From NCBI GenBank assembly GCA_008360975.2, contig CM039179.1:51814561-51878560 (forward strand): a stretch of DNA of 64,000 nucleotides, in the 5' to 3' direction. A program made the translations under genes and the position numbers. Shown piece after piece: positions 21,052 through 32,420 of this stretch. The stretch is from Lichenostomus cassidix. Lineage: Eukaryota > Chordata > Aves > Passeriformes > Meliphagidae. Within the stretch, counting starts at the first letter, position 1. Each line of letters opens with the position of its first letter. The notes under the pieces are model-generated. The model was not told where the DNA came from, ran no database searches, and saw only the letters and a program-made list of their open reading frames with translations.

Positions 21052-22975
21052 TCTACATATCTGAAAAAAAACAGATCAAACTAATCCTCATTTATCTTGA
21101 AATTGTCCAGTAGCTCTCAAAGCACTAAAAGATAAATTGAATGCCAGTTAAATGCTGATGGTTGTCAACAGCAAAATATCAACAAAACTTGAATACAGCA
21201 GTATGGAGTTCCCACATCAAACTAGCTAAGAAAGCAAGTCTATGTAATTAGAAATATGAAATTATTTTCTTTACTAGTTTCTAAATTATACCATTATGCA
21301 CCTTACCAAACTGCAATTATGACTTCTTTTTATTTTTTTTCCCTTTTACTTCTTTCACTTATAACTAATTGGGTAGTAGCTCAGTTCATAAAAAACATAC
21401 CCTAAGAACTCAAATTCATCTCCTATCCCTAACTGCATATTGTTTGCAATCAAAGAGGATATTAGAATTGTAATAATCTGTTTGCTATTGTGTTATTACA
21501 GAATATTATAAATGAAAAATATTTTCAGTTTTGCAGTTCTGCCAGTAGGTGGTACTAGCAGTTTCTAAATTTGATAATAAATGTCTTCAACTTGAGTATT
21601 ACACTTTTCTGTCACAGCAAATAATGTGTTTCTACTCTACTGAAAGCAACTTATTTATATTTGATGCACTTGCACTCAAGGGCAGATTTTAATTCAGTTA
21701 TTATTTCTTTCAGTGGTCAGGTCTGTAAAATATTCTTTAAAACACAGTTTAGAAATTATGTGACAAGTTATTACATCTATTAGTTAGATTTCAATTGAAA
21801 GATGATATTAAAATATATTTTATAAAAAGTTTCCCCAGTTTTACAGCATCTGAATCTTCAAGATACAGATCAGAATTCAGCTTTAAACTTTTTACCAATA
21901 TTTGCTGTCATGATTCAGAGGTGTCATTCGAGAAGTCCCACTGCTTCTTTTTAGTTCAATATACAGGCTGCTACATGTTTAAAAATTATGTGGTTTTTTG
22001 CTGTGTAGCTCTTTGAAGCATATGTGTTTACCCCACATGCTTACAAGTAGAATTCCTTTTTTTTTCCCTCTAGTTAGGTGATGGTGGGACCCAAATAGCT
22101 GCAGAGACACAACAATAATGCCTACAGACAATATTCACACAAGGCAAGGAAATTTCTATATAAGGCCAGAAGCCTTGAAGTGTGGCAATAGTAGCACTCT
22201 TGGCCTTCCTAGTAGGTGACAATAGATGCAAGAAAAAAGTTACTTTGTTGCAGGCTAGTTATCATTAATGAACTGAGATAAATACCTCTGTAAAACAAAA
22301 TAAATTTAACAGAATGTTAAGCTCCTTCTGAGACATTCTACAATTAAAAAAAAATGAGGGGACATTGCTAATTTGGGTGGGATTGAAACATATTTTCCCT
22401 TGGAAATATTAGAGATTTTTAAAAAAATCAACCCTTGGAATTACATTATGTAATGACATACTACAGTAACCTTCAAAGGTTTTATTTGACTCATAGAATT
22501 GTGACCACCATGTCAATTGTTCTGTCATTGTCACATTCATGTAAACAATAATAATTAAAATGACAGAAAGTGATGTTGTTAGCATGTACCCATTGTGTGA
22601 TCAGAGTTCACTCACTACCACAATGTGAAGAGGTTATGGATTCCTAAGCGGAAAGGCAAAGACAAGCTTATGTACTTCTTTTACAGTATCTGTAATGTCT
22701 TCATCAGGACATTTACTTCCAATATCAGACAGCTTTACTTAATAGTTGATATCAGTTCCTGCTTATATATTTTATGCGTTTTTATTGGTGAAACCAAACA
22801 GATTGTGTTCAAGCTGTCTGTTTCTACAGGTGTTTGACAATATCTGTAAAAGGATATGTACTAAATTTTGTATATTCTTTTGAATTCCATGAAAAATGAG
22901 TGATCTGTGATGGTTTACTCACTTGTCTGCAGACCATTGTCTGTCTGCAAACTAAGATTGTTCTTGTTAATTTTG
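21052..22975. other. Non-coding background
   Basis: AT-rich DNA, no gene supported. Frames of 70-73 codons at 21.8 and 22.6 kb have no recognisable features. Confidence 0.55.
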
Positions 22976-23248
22976 TTCTATTGTCGCTGTTGAGCTGCTA
23001 GCAGAGAAAAAGACCTGGATTCTCAGCGTGGCAAGAAAAGAGAGCTTTATTATTTTGATTCCAATTTATATAGACCTTCCAGAGGTCACCCAGATTGGTC
23101 AGTCAGAAACCTCCCCCTAGGCCTGATTGGCCAGGCCTGAACTGTCCAAATCTTGAGACACTGTTTTTATAACATCCAAACCTTATCTTTGTTTATAAAA
23201 CACAGGAGAAAATTCTCATGGGAAAGACCTATGCTAGCCACATTCCAT
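22976..23248 (-). mobile_element. Solo LTR (~261 bp, family C) with 6-bp target duplication
   Basis: The LTR at 22,982-23,242 reads, on the minus strand, TGTGGCTAGC... to ...CAACAGCGACA. Flanks are TTCTAT (22,976-22,981) and TTCCAT (23,243-23,248), a 6-bp duplication with one change. Sense features match the plus-strand copy at 49.7 kb: CCAATCTGGGTGA, TATATA region, and a poly(A)-like AATAAAG. A 6-bp duplication is typical of ERVK (class II) integrases. Confidence 0.85.
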
Positions 23249-25889
23249 TTTTCATCATTGCTGATTATTGAAGAAAAGGAATGTCTAGTTCTCTCAAGGA
23301 ACCTCATGGGACTTTATCTTCTTACTTATTTCACCATTCACCTGTAGGCATTTGACAGAGGTAACTGCTGTGGTTTACATTCGTATGTGGTAACCAGTCT
23401 TCTCATTTTGCTCATGAATATCTAATGGAATGAGTTACAAATTTTGGAGGCTCCTGAGTGATAAGTTTCACTGACAAACAAGGTAATGCATGTAAATGTT
23501 GAGATGAGCCTGGCTATTGCAGTCTTTCTTCTTGTCAGACTGAATATGTTGAAAAATTTCACAGTGCATGGGGATTCTTATGCTTACACTAAAAATATGT
23601 TTGGCTGTAGCAGATAGGGGAACGTTTCATTATAATGTGCACATGTGTTTTATGCATTTGGTTTTCAAGATTCTTGATTGATTGTCATCAAGTAGTATAA
23701 TGAGCAATAAGGCTGTTAAAGGCGGAAGTCTCTAATATTTAATTTCAGAGAAGTAATTAACTCAGAAGCTGAAAGGGCAGTGTTTGTGGTGTGATGCTAT
23801 AAGGATTTAAGTATGAGAGTCCCTCTAAATAGGGAATTTGGTCCTTTCTATGACAGGATTTGAAATAAGCAATATGATATGGAAACATGCAAAGTGGAAC
23901 ATCTGAAGGGGCATGGAGCAAGATCCTCAACTACATAAGTACCTCTCAAGGGTATTCAGGGACCAAGAATACCAAGCACAGGTCTCTGTGCTGCTCAGTC
24001 AGAAAAATAACAAGAATCTTGAATACTGTCAGGGCATTGAGGGCACCACCAGTCCCAACTGACCCTACTCAAAACCTTCAGAGCTTCCCATACCCTGTCC
24101 ATGGTCCAGGTCCCCACGTCAGCCTGCCACAGCCCAACCCAAACTTGTCTGTTCCCATCCCACATCCCCAGACCTCATGCCTGGGTCTGCCCTGCCCCTG
24201 TCTGGTGAGTGGGACAGGCACTGGCTGTCAGAAAGTGCCCTGACAGACCCTGAGGAACCCTCCCCAGTTCCTGAACCCTAGGGAGACCCTGGCCCCTGCA
24301 GAGCTACAGGAAACACTGACGGACAGCACCACTCTCCAGCCTGGGACTCGAGCAGAACTGTTCTGAAGTGAAACTTGACTTTCCAGCACATGATTTCACT
24401 CAAAGTTTTTAATATCCAGTAAAATATAATTTTAAACTGTAATTTGTCATGGAAAAACAAACTAATTCTTTTCTTTCATGGCTAAATTACTGAAGATCTT
24501 CATAATGTTTAGGGTTTTTTTGAGCATTGAGGTTGATGTGATATCTGGATCCTATTTCCAAGTCTCATGCTATTCCAAAGTCATGCCAAAGTTGACTAAA
24601 TGAATCACTGCTTAAAGATAGCTGGCAGCAACAGAAATTCAGGCAGCAAGATTCATTTAACACATTGATCCATAATAGCAATGCAGACTGAGTCATGCTG
24701 ACTATTATATTACAGCAGAAAATTCAATTATCCATTTGGTTCCTTGCTGTTTTTCCACCATAAATGGATATATCTGTATCTGTGTATCCATATGTACAAA
24801 TGTATATAATATCTGTATATAAACATATATTTTAATTTATACATGTCTATGAACTGATATACAGCAGCCTAATATATGTATTGATATATAGTAGCCTATA
24901 CCTCTAGATTATAGCTGTAACCTAAAAAGGTTTTCTTCCAAATATGCAGGAGATTGGCTCTGTGTTTGTACCTAGATATATTCATCTGCAAGCATAAGAG
25001 TCACTAAAAATATTGTGCATGGGCTGCTACTAATTTAAGAGTATACTCAGTGCACCTAAATCTGCTGCAAAAGAGCTGGTTTTCCAAGCAGACTTTAGGG
25101 GAGCTTCTAGCATCACTAAATATTGTCTGATTTAGAAGCAGGCATGGCTTGGACTTTATGTTATTTTTATGTGTTCTTTGGTTGAAAGGTAAAGACTTAA
25201 TTTCTAAATTGATTTGAATATTTCTTTTTTAAGATTCGACAGTGTACCAGAAAATCAGAACACTAGCAAATTTATGATAAATATGGATGCCTTGAAAATC
25301 TAAAAGTATAATTTTCTGGGGACTAGTCACAAGTACACATGTTGTAGCAAACACTTGTAGGAATACACACAAATAAATTTAAGATATCAAGGATGTCATT
25401 GAGAATAAGGTCCCACCCTGAATAGTAAGATTCATGTACTATTCTTTGCTTAATTTTTTAGAAATACTTCCACTGGCTCTAAAGCCTACATTTACTTAAA
25501 ATATTTGCAAAAATCCAGCCTTAGTATCTAAAAACCCTTTTACATTAAAAAAGAAAAAAGCCCTTAAAATATTTTAAGTAGAGTTTATTTGTCATTTTTA
25601 CTTTCTATACTTCTGCTCTATGAATTTGTTCTCTACAGATTGTTACCCTAAAATTTTATGTCCACTTATTTTCTTTTATCACTCTGTTTTCTCTTTCCAA
25701 TCCTCTCTAAAATAAGAGTATCAATCTCCTACCCTGTTTTCTGTTAATGTATTCCTTGTTTGTCCTTTTCACCTCAACACTAATATTGTTTCATTTTTTT
25801 AAGGTTACATTTTAGAAAGATATAGTATAAATGTGTTGAAATAAAATGTAAGCTTTAGAAAGATAGTCACCCCAGTTTTCAGAAGGAAA
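23249..25889. other. Non-coding background with a GC-rich patch
   Basis: It contains a GC-richer, Pro/Ser/Leu-frame patch at about 24,030-24,365 that is CpG-poor and matches no family I recognise. The 118-codon frame there has no domain. The rest is AT-rich, with TATATG-type stretches near 24.77-24.90 kb. Confidence 0.5.
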
Positions 25890-26303
25890 GCTCATCTTTT
25901 ATGAAGACAGGCTGAGGGAGTTGGATTTGTTCAGCCTGGAGAAGACTCCAGGGAGACCTTACAGCACTTTCCAGTACCTAAAAGAAGGCTACAAGAAAGC
26001 TGGAGAGGGACATTTATAGGGACATGTAGTGATAGGAGAAGGGGGAATGGCTTTAAAATGGAAGACAGTAGGTTTAGTTAAATATAAGGAATAAATTACT
26101 GTGAGGATGGTGAAGCACTGGAACAGGCTGCACAGAAAACTTGTGGATGCCCCACCCCTTGAAGTGTTCAAAGCCAGGTTGGATGGGGCTTTGAGCAGTG
26201 TGGTCAAGTTAGATGTGTCCCTATCCATGGCAGAGAGGTTGAAATAGATGACCCTTAATGTCCCTTCTAAGCCTAACCATTATATTATTATATGATTCTA
26301 TTA
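25890..26303 (+). mobile_element. CR1 LINE 3' end
   Basis: Plus-strand CR1 landmarks in order: GGCTGAGGGAGTTGGATTTGTTCAGCCTGGAGAAGA (end of ORF2, about 25,910-25,945), AAGCACTGGAACAGGCTGC (26,113), GCCAGGTTGGATGGGGCTTTGAGCA (26,171 region), CCCTTCTAAGCCTAACCATTATATT and TGATTCTAT at the tail. Confidence 0.92.
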
Positions 26304-28006
26304 TAAGAATATTAAATTGAAATCTACATAACTAATTTTTTATTCCTAAAAAAGAAAATAAGGGTAGAGTCGTGCAGTCCAGCTTTGCAGTAGTTGTTTA
26401 TATTTAAGATTTACTTATGTAAATAATATACTTAGTTAAAAGATATCTGATTATGAAAAACTGCATCCTGGAAAAGCTTTAAATTACTTTTTGTTTGGTT
26501 TGCCTTTTTTGTCAGTGTCAAATACAATACTTTTAATTTTTCTCAAAATATTATCTAGCATAATGTACTTTCACTTAAACTAGAAATGGTTTTCATATGC
26601 TGTAATATTATATTGTAGAGTACGTTTAAAGTCAGAAAAGTGTATAAGCATCTACTCAATTTTTAAGAATAGAAGAAGAATAGAAGTTTGGTTAGTGAAC
26701 TCAAGTGGTCTGGTAACGTTTAAATTTTTGAAGATGAGCTTAACAGTTGCTATTTATGGAATCTTTTCTGTAGTATACCTATTATGCAGACACCACATTA
26801 TGCTAGGATAATTTCTCCATAACATTTCTATATTATGTTTTAGTACATGCAAGTTTTTTCTTTGTTTTTTTCTTTTTTTTTTTCGTTGTTTGTTTTTTGG
26901 GTTTTCTTGGGGTTCTTTTGGGGAGTTTTACTGGGGTTTTTTGGTTGGGATTTTTTTTCTTTTTTTTTTTGATTATAGAATGGGGGTTTTTTGCTAGTAA
27001 TTTTAATTAAGAGGAAAACCATTATAAGAAAATTGGTATATTCGAGAATAACTTAATCATACAGCTTTTAAATTTCTTATGTAAATAAACTCTTTCAAAT
27101 CTTGGACATAGAACTAAATTATGAAAAATGGTTTTATTTCAATTTAAAGTTTATTTAAGTCACTCAATAATAAATTCCTTAAAGTGATTATTTTTGCTAT
27201 CTAACTATAAGGAGACCATGAATATATTAATGTGAATACCCAAGAGTCAATAGTGTGCATTCACTGCTGGTTACAATTTTAAAAAATTCCCTTTTGCAAT
27301 GAATTTTGGTCAATGACTAAAAAATCCTTGCTGACCAAAAAAACAAAAAAAAAAAAGAAGATTTTGTGTTCTGTCTGACAAACACCACTGGCAGAGATTA
27401 GGAATGCAGTTACATTTAAATCATCAGGATAAATATTTAAACAACATTAGAATCCCTTTGCCATTCCTAAAAAGTCACCCAAGATCAATGGATGGAAAGT
27501 GCAAAAACACTCATTAAAATAAGAGCATACTTTATTTTTGACCTGTACTATAGAAATTTTATGAGGTAAACATGTTGCATAATCTTGGCTCTGACAGCAG
27601 AGAGTCTATTGTGTTCAATAACTACTAACTTGAAGAGGATAGAATGAAAATCTAAGTATAGAACACAACATCTTTTGACTTTTGTTCTTTTTAAGGACAG
27701 AACTGCCAATTTGGATGTTTTCATCTTAACACTACTTAGATCCCAAAGCCAAAATCCACTTTTAAGTCAATACTTCTGCAAAAACCATGCATAATGCTTC
27801 TCTGCTTGGCCAAGCCAAAATAGGTGGTTTAGGGGAGTTGGTTTGGATTTCTGGGTTTTTTTCATGAGAAGAATCACATCCAAATCCAGATATTTTGACA
27901 TTTGTAATAATTGTTACATGTTTTTCCTGGAATAATTAATTGTCATAGGCTTTACTAGAATGCTCATGTGTAAATACAATTGTGATTTTAATTATTTCAG
28001 CAAGTA
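26304..28006. other. Non-coding background
   Basis: AT-rich with a T/G tract at 26.86-26.99 kb. No gene seen. Confidence 0.55.
26858..26985 (+). repeat. T/G-rich (keto) tract
   Basis: Runs of T with GGGG, GTTTG and TTGGTTGGG units, with few A or C. The antisense strand gives a spurious Lys/Asn/Pro frame. Confidence 0.7.
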
Positions 28007-28158
28007 AGATTATATCCGTGGACTTCAGGAGATCTAACTTTAGCCTCTTGAGGGATCTGCGCATGAGAAAAACCCCATGGGAACAGGCCCTGCAGGGAAG
28101 AGAGGTCCAAGAAAGCTAGTCCCTTCCAACCTGAACCATTCTGTGATTCTATGATTAT
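28007..28158 (+). mobile_element. Internally deleted CR1 (ORF2 piece joined to tail)
   Basis: The first part (GACTTCAGGAGATCTAACTTTAGCC, then GGGATCTGCGCATGAG, CCATGGGAACAGGCCCTGCAGGGA, GTCCAAGAAAGCT; 28,020-28,115) resembles the CR1 ORF2 segment between endonuclease and RT. It then switches at about 28,116 to the CR1 3' tail (CCCTTCCAACCTGAACCATT, ending GATTCTATGATT). More than 2 kb of normal CR1 is absent between the two. Confidence 0.75.
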
Positions 28159-28330
28159 TTGAGGACAATTTGTCTCTAATTGCAGGATCAACGTACAGTG
28201 TCTTCCCATAGACACCATAAATACTTAGACATTATTTGAAAGTCTGCAAGTGTAGTAATCCATACGTAGTAAAAGTATTGTTATTTTTAGGCAGTCAGAG
28301 ACCATTGTCTCAAAAACATGAGTGACAAGT

Positions 28331-28916
28331 TTTGATGGTTTTGGCTGGGATAGAATTAGTCTTCTTCACAGCAGCTGGTATAGGCTTTATGGTTTAGATT
28401 TGTGCTGAACATGGTGTTGAAAATTCAGGAATGTTTTAGCTATTGCTGAGCAAGGCTTACATAGAATCAAGGTATTTTCTGCCTCTCATGCGACCCCATC
28501 AGTGAGGTAGGCTGCAGGTGCATATGGAGTTGGGAGGGGATCCATCCAAGTCAGCTGACCACAACTGACCCAAGGGATATTCCAGACCATATGATGTCAT
28601 GTCAGCCCATAAAAGAGGGGAGAGAAGGAAGGAGGGGGCATTTGGAGTGATGGTGTTTGTCACCAAAGTCACCATTCCATATAATGGAACCCTTCTTTCC
28701 TGGAGATGGCTACATGGCTGCCTGACCATGGCAAGCAGTGAATTAATTCCTTGGTTTGCTTTGCTTGAATACACATGTTTTACTTTATCCCTTAAACTGC
28801 CTTAATCTCAATCCCAATTTTACTTTCCTGATTCTTTCCCCTATCCAACCAGGGCAGTGAGTAAATAAGTGAGTGTCTGTGTAAGGCTTTTTTCCAGCTG
28901 GGGTTAAACCACGATA
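28331..28916 (+). mobile_element. Solo LTR, ERVL-type family A, sense plus
   Basis: It begins at a GGTTTTGGCTGGGATAGAAT block and ends GGGGTTAAACCACGAT, the two ends of a well-known avian ERVL LTR family. In between: TATTCCAGACCATATGATGTCATG, a TATA-like CCATAAAAG (about 28,608), then a pyrimidine-rich R/U5-like part. Short frames on both strands are not genes. The terminal dinucleotides have decayed and no target duplication is clear. Confidence 0.8.
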
Positions 28917-30573
28917 GAAATTAAGCATAAATCACACATAAAAAAAGAAATCAATGAGAACAGGTAGCCCAATTATTATATATTAAATGTTCAACTTTTT
29001 ACAGTATGCCTACTTGTGCTGCTTATAGTAAAGGGGGAAGAAGAAAAAGTAAAGAAACCTGCATTTTTCTTCCTGGGAGGTATTACAGAAGAACAAGTGA
29101 AGCATAAAATATTCATGCTGTAGGAGCCACATACTGTGGCAAGGCACAGAGAATTCTTAATTGATTCAAGTAAGAAGCAGGCTAAAACAGTTAAAAAGCA
29201 CAGCTTTTTCCATTTAGCTGATTTTTTTTGCCTTTTTCAAGGCACCTGAATTTTGTTTAAGTACATAACAAAAAACTGCCAACACCTCATTTCACGCTGC
29301 ATTTGTAAATTACTTCTTTAAGGCCAGAAATAAGTAGCTACTTGTTAGCAGAAATCTCATTTAGCTGTCAGTAAAAACGTATCCTAAGAGCATCTAATAA
29401 AGTAATAATACTGAATACAGTGCTTAGAGCTTCTGCATGTAAAATAAGATTGAATCAGTCACGATGCTTAGAAATCACTCAGTACCTATTCAGAAGTTTA
29501 CAAATGGGTTTAGAAGAAAAATATCTAAGTACTTTACGAGCTAAAGAACAAAGACTATTATGAAATTTGTAGACTATTATGAAATTATAGAGAGTAAAGA
29601 TTTTCTCATCAGTTATTTGTGTTTTTTGCAAAGATTTCTTCATGCTACTTATCAAAAACATGTCCTTAAAGAGTGAAAATGTCTAATGTGATTAGTGTTG
29701 TAGGTTATTCCACAACATTCTATCATTTGTATTAATTATCACGTATGTATAATTATTTATTTATTTTAATTGTTTTTAATTTATCAAATCTTTTTTCTAG
29801 CACAAATATTTTGAATGAATTGATGTTACAACAGACAAAGCAGTAATAGAGTTGAAACTCTATGTTTTCATGGCACAAAAATATGATTTTAAATCCAGCT
29901 CTATCATATACCTGTGGAGTTAGTCACATCCAATTTCTGATATTGTGAAATAAAAATTTGCTTATTTATTCCTGTTTTTAATACAGGTGGATACTTTTCA
30001 TATATTTTTCCTAATATTTTTTCTTGAATATATTATTCCTCTCTGTACCATTTGCCCTGACCTTTTTTGTGATGTGTAAAAAAAGCATGCTTTCAGGTTC
30101 ACAGTTCTTCCAAATTATTCTTCTATCACACACTGTCTATTATTGACACTTCACATGTTCCCAGTTGAGTCATCATGGCCAGCATCAATCATCTACCAGT
30201 CAAATTATAAAATATCAATCTATTAAATTTCTCTTGTTATTTACTTAAACTTACAAGGACCTATCTCATTATCTTTCTTCCAACTTTGACCTAAAACTTT
30301 CTTTGTCTTGATACTTATAATAAACTTGTCAGCATTCAGATTTCTAATAAGCTGATGACATTGACTTTCATAATATCTTCTTTTAGTATTTACTCCCTCC
30401 TCTTTCTATCTCTTACATGGCCCCAGGTCAGGATGCTATCAGTTTTTGTTTTATACTTATAAAGGATTTTACATAAGAGGCAGTGTTTGGGTGGTTTTGG
30501 TTTTTTTGTTTGTTTTTTGGTTGGTTATTTTTTGCTTTTTTAGTAGAACGATATTTGTTGCAAGGAATGAAAG
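28917..30573. other. Non-coding background
   Basis: AT-rich. An 18-bp tandem duplication (GACTATTATGAAATT-type) lies at 29,552-29,587. A T/G tract precedes the next LTR. No gene. Confidence 0.55.
30485..30540 (+). repeat. T/G-rich (keto) tract beside an LTR
   Basis: Runs of TTTTTTTG, GTTTG and GGTTGG with almost no A or C, ending about 33 bp before the family A LTR. Confidence 0.65.
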
Positions 30574-31167
30574 TCTCGTGGTTTAACCTCACCCAGCAAC
30601 CAAGCCCCACACAGCCACTCCCTCACTCCCCCACCAGTGGATCTGGGGAAAGAATCAGAAGGGCAAAAGTGAGAAAACTCGTGGGTTAAGATACAGACAG
30701 TTTAATAGGGAAAGCAAATACCATGCACACAAGCAAAGCAAGGAATTAATTCTCTGCTTCCCATAGCAAGGCAGGGGTTCAGCCATCTCCAGGACAGCAG
30801 GGCCTCATCAACCAAAATGGTTACTTGGGAAGACAAACACCATCATTCCATATGTCGCCTCTTTCCTCCTTCTCCCTCCCACTTCATATACTGAGCATGA
30901 TGCCATATGGTCTGGAATACCCTTTGGCCAGTTTGGGTCACCTGTCCTGGCTGTGTCTCCTCCCATTCTCCCATGCATCCCCACTTTCCTTGCCAGTGTG
31001 GCAGCATGAAAAGCAGAAAAGGCCTTGGCTCTGTGTAAGCCCTGCTTAGCAATAGCAAAATAATCTCCATATTATTAACAGTGTGTTCAACACAAATCTG
31101 AAACACAGCCCCATACTAGCCGCTGTGAAGAAAATTAACTCTATCCCAGCCAAAACCAAAACCAGCA
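30574..31167 (-). mobile_element. Solo LTR, ERVL-type family A, minus strand
   Basis: On the plus strand it starts TCGTGGTTTAACC (complement of the LTR 3' end) and finishes at AACTCTATCCCAGCCAAAAC...CAGCA (complement of the 5' end). Shared blocks with the 38.2-kb copy include GTGGGTTAAGATA/GTGGGTTGAGATA, TGAGCATGATGCCAT, GGAATACCC/GGATACCCC and AAAAGGCCTTG. Sense TATA-like GTATATGAAG sits near 30,890. No target duplication is recognisable. Confidence 0.85.
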
Positions 31168-31978
31168 TGGTCCATAATAAATTTTCATTCTTTCTGCTTC
31201 TTCACTACCCTGTTAAATCATTATAATTTGAAGATAATTCATTAGCTATAAAAGTTTATCCACGTAGCAAGCCTGCATTGCCAAGAAAAACTTTTTGAAA
31301 AATATTACTTTTAACCTAGAAAAGTGTTGCATTATGTGCAATATGTGTGTCAATGACTCATTTTACATAAGAAAAAAGAAAACTAAAAAAGAAATATGTA
31401 CTGTAAGCAAAATGCCATTTATATGGTTTTCATTGTCATGTGACCATCTCAGCTTAAAGCTGAGCTGAAATATTAAACATGTTAATAGGCTGCTTGGAAA
31501 AATGTGGATGTGAGTGTTTTCACAATATTTTGAGACTCTTATCTTTCATTATCATAGGAATATCTTTGAACTTCAGTAACATTTTATCATCTCCTTTCCC
31601 AGAAAGGTTTGAAGCTGAAAAAGCTCCAACAAATATTTTATGTTGTTACAGCATGTAAGTATGGGTCTGTATTTCTTTAAAGTTCAGCTATGAGATGCAG
31701 GCTCCTAAGCCTGCTTTTTTTTTTTTTTTCCTTCTTCTTTGATAGTATTACACAAAAAAAGTCCAGGGGACATGGGAGGAGACAGTGGATCTTGTCTGAT
31801 TCTGTTAACAGACATAAATCCTTGTACAGAGAAAAACCTAAGAAATCCTGAGAAACAGGAAAGGAGGAAATTGCCTAGATTCTGTATGGGTAGCTGAACC
31901 TTCAAGTTGTTTGGCAGACCACAAAACATCTTGGAACATTAGCTGAGTTTCCTTGTTCAATCTAATGTGTTAACTAAA
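31168..31978. other. Non-coding background
   Basis: No gene or repeat recognised apart from a T12-14 run near 31,717. Confidence 0.5.
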
Positions 31979-32420
31979 CACAGAATCTTAGAATCAGAGA
32001 GCAGCTCAAGTTAGAACGGACCTTGAAAGATCATCTGGTCCAAACTTGTAAAAAAGGAATCTTAGTTGAGATTATCTACCACCCTCTCCAATGACATCTT
32101 GAAAACCTACAGTGATGGGGACCCTACCATGCCTATAGGGAGGTTTCTACCAGTGAATGGTTGTTCTCACTGAAAAAAGTCTATCTCATTTTAAGATAAA
32201 ACCTCTCATGATGAGGTTTGTACCAGTTGCCCCTTGAAGTCTCTGTGACTTTTTGTGAAGACAGAGCCTCCATTGTCTTTGTAGCTACCTTTTAAGTACT
32301 GGAATACCATGATGAGGTCCTCCCTAAACATTCTCTTCTCCACAAGAAAAGGGCTAACTCCTTCAGCCTTTACCCATATGGCAGAGTGTCTAGCCCTTTG
32401 ACTGTCTTGGTGGAAACATA
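31979..32420 (-). mobile_element. CR1 LINE 3' end, minus strand
   Basis: It starts with the complement of the CR1 tail (ACAGAATCTTAGAATCAGAGAG), then GGACCTTGAAAGATCATCTGGTCCAA, a run of decayed 3'-UTR sequence, and CCTCATGATGAGG/AACATTCTCTTCTCC-type blocks that are the antisense of the ORF2 end. Old and frame-broken. Confidence 0.88.

Noticed and set aside
20495..21113. Lys/Glu/Arg- and Phe/Leu/Ser-rich frames of 100-189 codons on both strands
   Set aside because: They are translations of the polypurine microsatellite in every phase; no gene.
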